Assembly: GCA_009786175.1 (NCBI GenBank)
Contig: WQTQ01000212.1
Location: 1 to 24,606, forward strand
From: Bacillota bacterium
Lineage (GTDB): Bacteria > Bacillota_A > Clostridia > Lachnospirales > WQUN01
Length of the DNA: 24,606 bases
Direction: 5' to 3'
Positions within the stretch are counted from its first letter, which is position 1. Every line of letters begins with the position of its first letter. A model generated the notes under the pieces. The model searched no databases. It was not told where the DNA came from and was given only the letters and a program-made list of their open reading frames with translations. Of the stretch, positions 23,363 through 24,606 are shown in pieces. The translations under genes were made by a program, and so were the position numbers.

Positions 23363-24514
23363 ATGCCAAAAAGCCGTCAAATTGTAGTTGAAGCAATTCA
23401 CTATTTAACGTACTTCATACTTTTCTATGGGATTTTTGCCACTATTGTATTTCTAATTTCCGAAGATACAGCAAGCCTGTTGTGGGCGGGCCTAATGATT
23501 GTACCCGGGATAATTTTCTTCCTGTTTAGGCAAATTACAACCAGGCTGGGGGTATTGCTGGCACTGCACTTGGTTATTCCTGTTTTAGTTGCGGTTATTT
23601 TGCCAAACGACATAATAAACAATACCTGGGCGGCAATTGCACTGGCACTGACAATACATTCCATAATATTTGCATATCAAAAAAAGCCCACAGAAATTGC
23701 AAGCTTTATCGCGCCATGTTCCATTATCCTAATTATTTTTACTTTTTGGGCTGTAAATACTGGCAATTGGGTGTTGGTGCCTATGTACCCTGTTCTTTTG
23801 GCTATTATTGTTATCGGGCGTATACTGCTTATACGCATGATAAAAATGGACAGGTCTTTGGACGCAATTCATATGTCCTACAAACAGCCCATAGACAAAA
23901 TAATAACCTTCGACTACAAATTGACAATTGGCCTTATTGTGGCTATAACCGGCGTGTCATTGGTAATTTACCTGCTGCTTATCTCGCCGGTATCAAACGT
24001 AATTGTAAACATGCGCAGAGAAGCAGTAGAACTGGATTTTGAAGGCCGCGGGCTGCAAGAAACCCCAAGACCTGCCCCGTCTGTACACATAAACAGGCTT
24101 TTTCAGTTAGAAGAACATCCTTCTTCGCCGTTTTGGGATTTACTGTCCAGCGTAGTTTTTGGCGTAGCATCTATAGGGATTATTGCGGGGGTGTTGTACG
24201 GTTTGTACCGTATTTTAATGTTTTTGCTAAGTTACAGTTCCCACAGAAGCAAACATCAAACCGCCTCTGTAAGCATAGAAGACGAACGGGAATTTATACG
24301 CCCTAAAGCAAGCAAACGGCGCAGCAGAATACGCTCTGTATTAACGGAACTGCACCCCATACGCCGTTTGTTTAAAGAAACCGCCAGAAGGCATGTAAAA
24401 ATGGGAGTACCCATAAAACAATCGGATACCCCCACAGATATGGCAGGCCGTATACAGTCGGAAGATATAAGCAGTTTGGCGGAAGAATACGCAGAGGTAA
24501 GATATAAAAATTAG
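23363..24514 (+). CDS. Polytopic membrane protein of the MoxR-DUF58 operon
   Basis: This 383-residue protein is not recognised as a named family. It has about six hydrophobic segments in the first 155 residues (near 13-33, 36-53, 63-80, 84-103, 113-131, 134-153), another at about 190-212 and one at about 267-290. Between the last two is an extracytoplasmic loop of about 55 residues. The C-terminal about 90 residues are basic and cytoplasmic, with IRPKASKRRSRIR, and end in TDMAGRIQSEDISSLAEEYAEVRY, a helix reminiscent of the tails of TgpA/DUF4129-type proteins. In usual MoxR-DUF58 loci this position holds a membrane protein fused to transglutaminase; here the transglutaminase is a separate first gene, so this may be the split membrane part. 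AAGGAGGTGA precedes the ATG. Confidence 0.8.
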   Translation: MPKSRQIVVEAIHYLTYFILFYGIFATIVFLISEDTASLLWAGLMIVPGIIFFLFRQITTRLGVLLALHLVIPVLVAVILPNDIINNTWAAIALALTIHSIIFAYQKKPTEIASFIAPCSIILIIFTFWAVNTGNWVLVPMYPVLLAIIVIGRILLIRMIKMDRSLDAIHMSYKQPIDKIITFDYKLTIGLIVAITGVSLVIYLLLISPVSNVIVNMRREAVELDFEGRGLQETPRPAPSVHINRLFQLEEHPSSPFWDLLSSVVFGVASIGIIAGVLYGLYRILMFLLSYSSHRSKHQTASVSIEDEREFIRPKASKRRSRIRSVLTELHPIRRLFKETARRHVKMGVPIKQSDTPTDMAGRIQSEDISSLAEEYAEVRYKN

Positions 24515-24522
24515 ATTGGCTG

Positions 24523-24540
24523 CCCCCTGATATCAGGGGG
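24523..24540. terminator. Second copy of the CCCCCTGATATCAGGGGG palindrome, probable operon terminator
   Basis: The 18-base palindrome lies eight bases after the last gene of the MoxR-DUF58 operon and is followed by the T-rich TAATTTTATT. It is identical to the core at 15508-15525. Confidence 0.65.
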
Positions 24541-24606
24541 TAATTTTATTGCCGTAACCATGTATGTGAAATTGCACAAAAAATGGGGGGGGGGGGGGAA
24601 AATTTT
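24541..24606. other. Window end with a run of 14 G
   Basis: After the palindrome no gene is visible. Bases 24585-24598 are an uninterrupted G run followed by AAAATTTT. At the edge of the sequence this is more likely a sequencing or contig-end artefact than biology. Confidence 0.5.

Noticed and set aside
24585..24598. Run of 14 G at the right end as a possible regulatory or phase-variable tract
   Set aside because: It lies at the sequence edge with no gene attached and is more simply a contig-end or sequencing artefact.

Overview
The window reads as chromosomal DNA of an endospore-forming, low-to-mid GC member of the Firmicutes, most likely class Clostridia. The support is a clear SpoIIR, long-form HPF, a clostridial type of radical-SAM peptide-maturation locus, strong AAGGAGGTG-type ribosome binding sites and many ATGA-overlapping genes. 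No species can be named from this sequence. There are no rRNA or tRNA genes, CRISPR arrays or insertion sequences that I can see.

Layout. (1) 1-1859, minus strand: a GH4 phospho-glycosidase followed by the start of an ADP-ribosylglycohydrolase that runs off the window, with two hairpins between them. (2) 1961-8274, plus strand: a tight housekeeping run hpf - rdgB - metallophosphoesterase - recJ - SHOCT membrane protein - glgB, ending in a bidirectional terminator. (3) 8280-12742, minus strand: a ribosomal-peptide (RiPP) locus with, in transcription order, a radical SAM/SPASM maturase of the CcpM type, a partner protein of the TIGR04066 type, a short Cys-rich precursor peptide, and a substrate-binding-type lipoprotein. 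The precursor is easy to miss because its frame is broken at codon 8 by a run of six A. Reading through requires either a -1 ribosomal frameshift on a canonical slippery heptamer or one missing A. (4) 12995-15498, plus strand: a TetR regulator and a DrrAB-like two-gene ABC exporter. Matching 13-bp palindromes lie upstream of tetR and of the exporter, and a weaker match overlaps the predicted maturase promoter, so regulator, exporter and RiPP genes may form one unit. (5) 15518-16222, minus strand: spoIIR with a sigma-F-like promoter. (6) 16326-17354, plus strand: a patatin-like lipase. (7) 17429-24514, plus strand: a seven-gene operon of membrane-anchored transglutaminase-like protein, Asp/Glu-family racemase, stand-alone amino-acid adenylation enzyme, carrier protein, MoxR AAA+ ATPase, DUF58 protein and polytopic membrane protein, starting from a near-consensus promoter and ending at a palindrome.

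Two parts look most interesting. The RiPP locus joins a hidden, frame-disrupted Cys-rich precursor to a lipoprotein that looks like a transport binding protein. The region 7 operon joins amino-acid racemisation, activation and carrier loading to the MoxR/DUF58/transglutaminase module; this suggests attachment of a possibly D-configured amino acid to an envelope or peptide target, without the DltB/DltD proteins of the known D-alanylation pathway. All functions here are inferred by reading the sequence; no database search was run.
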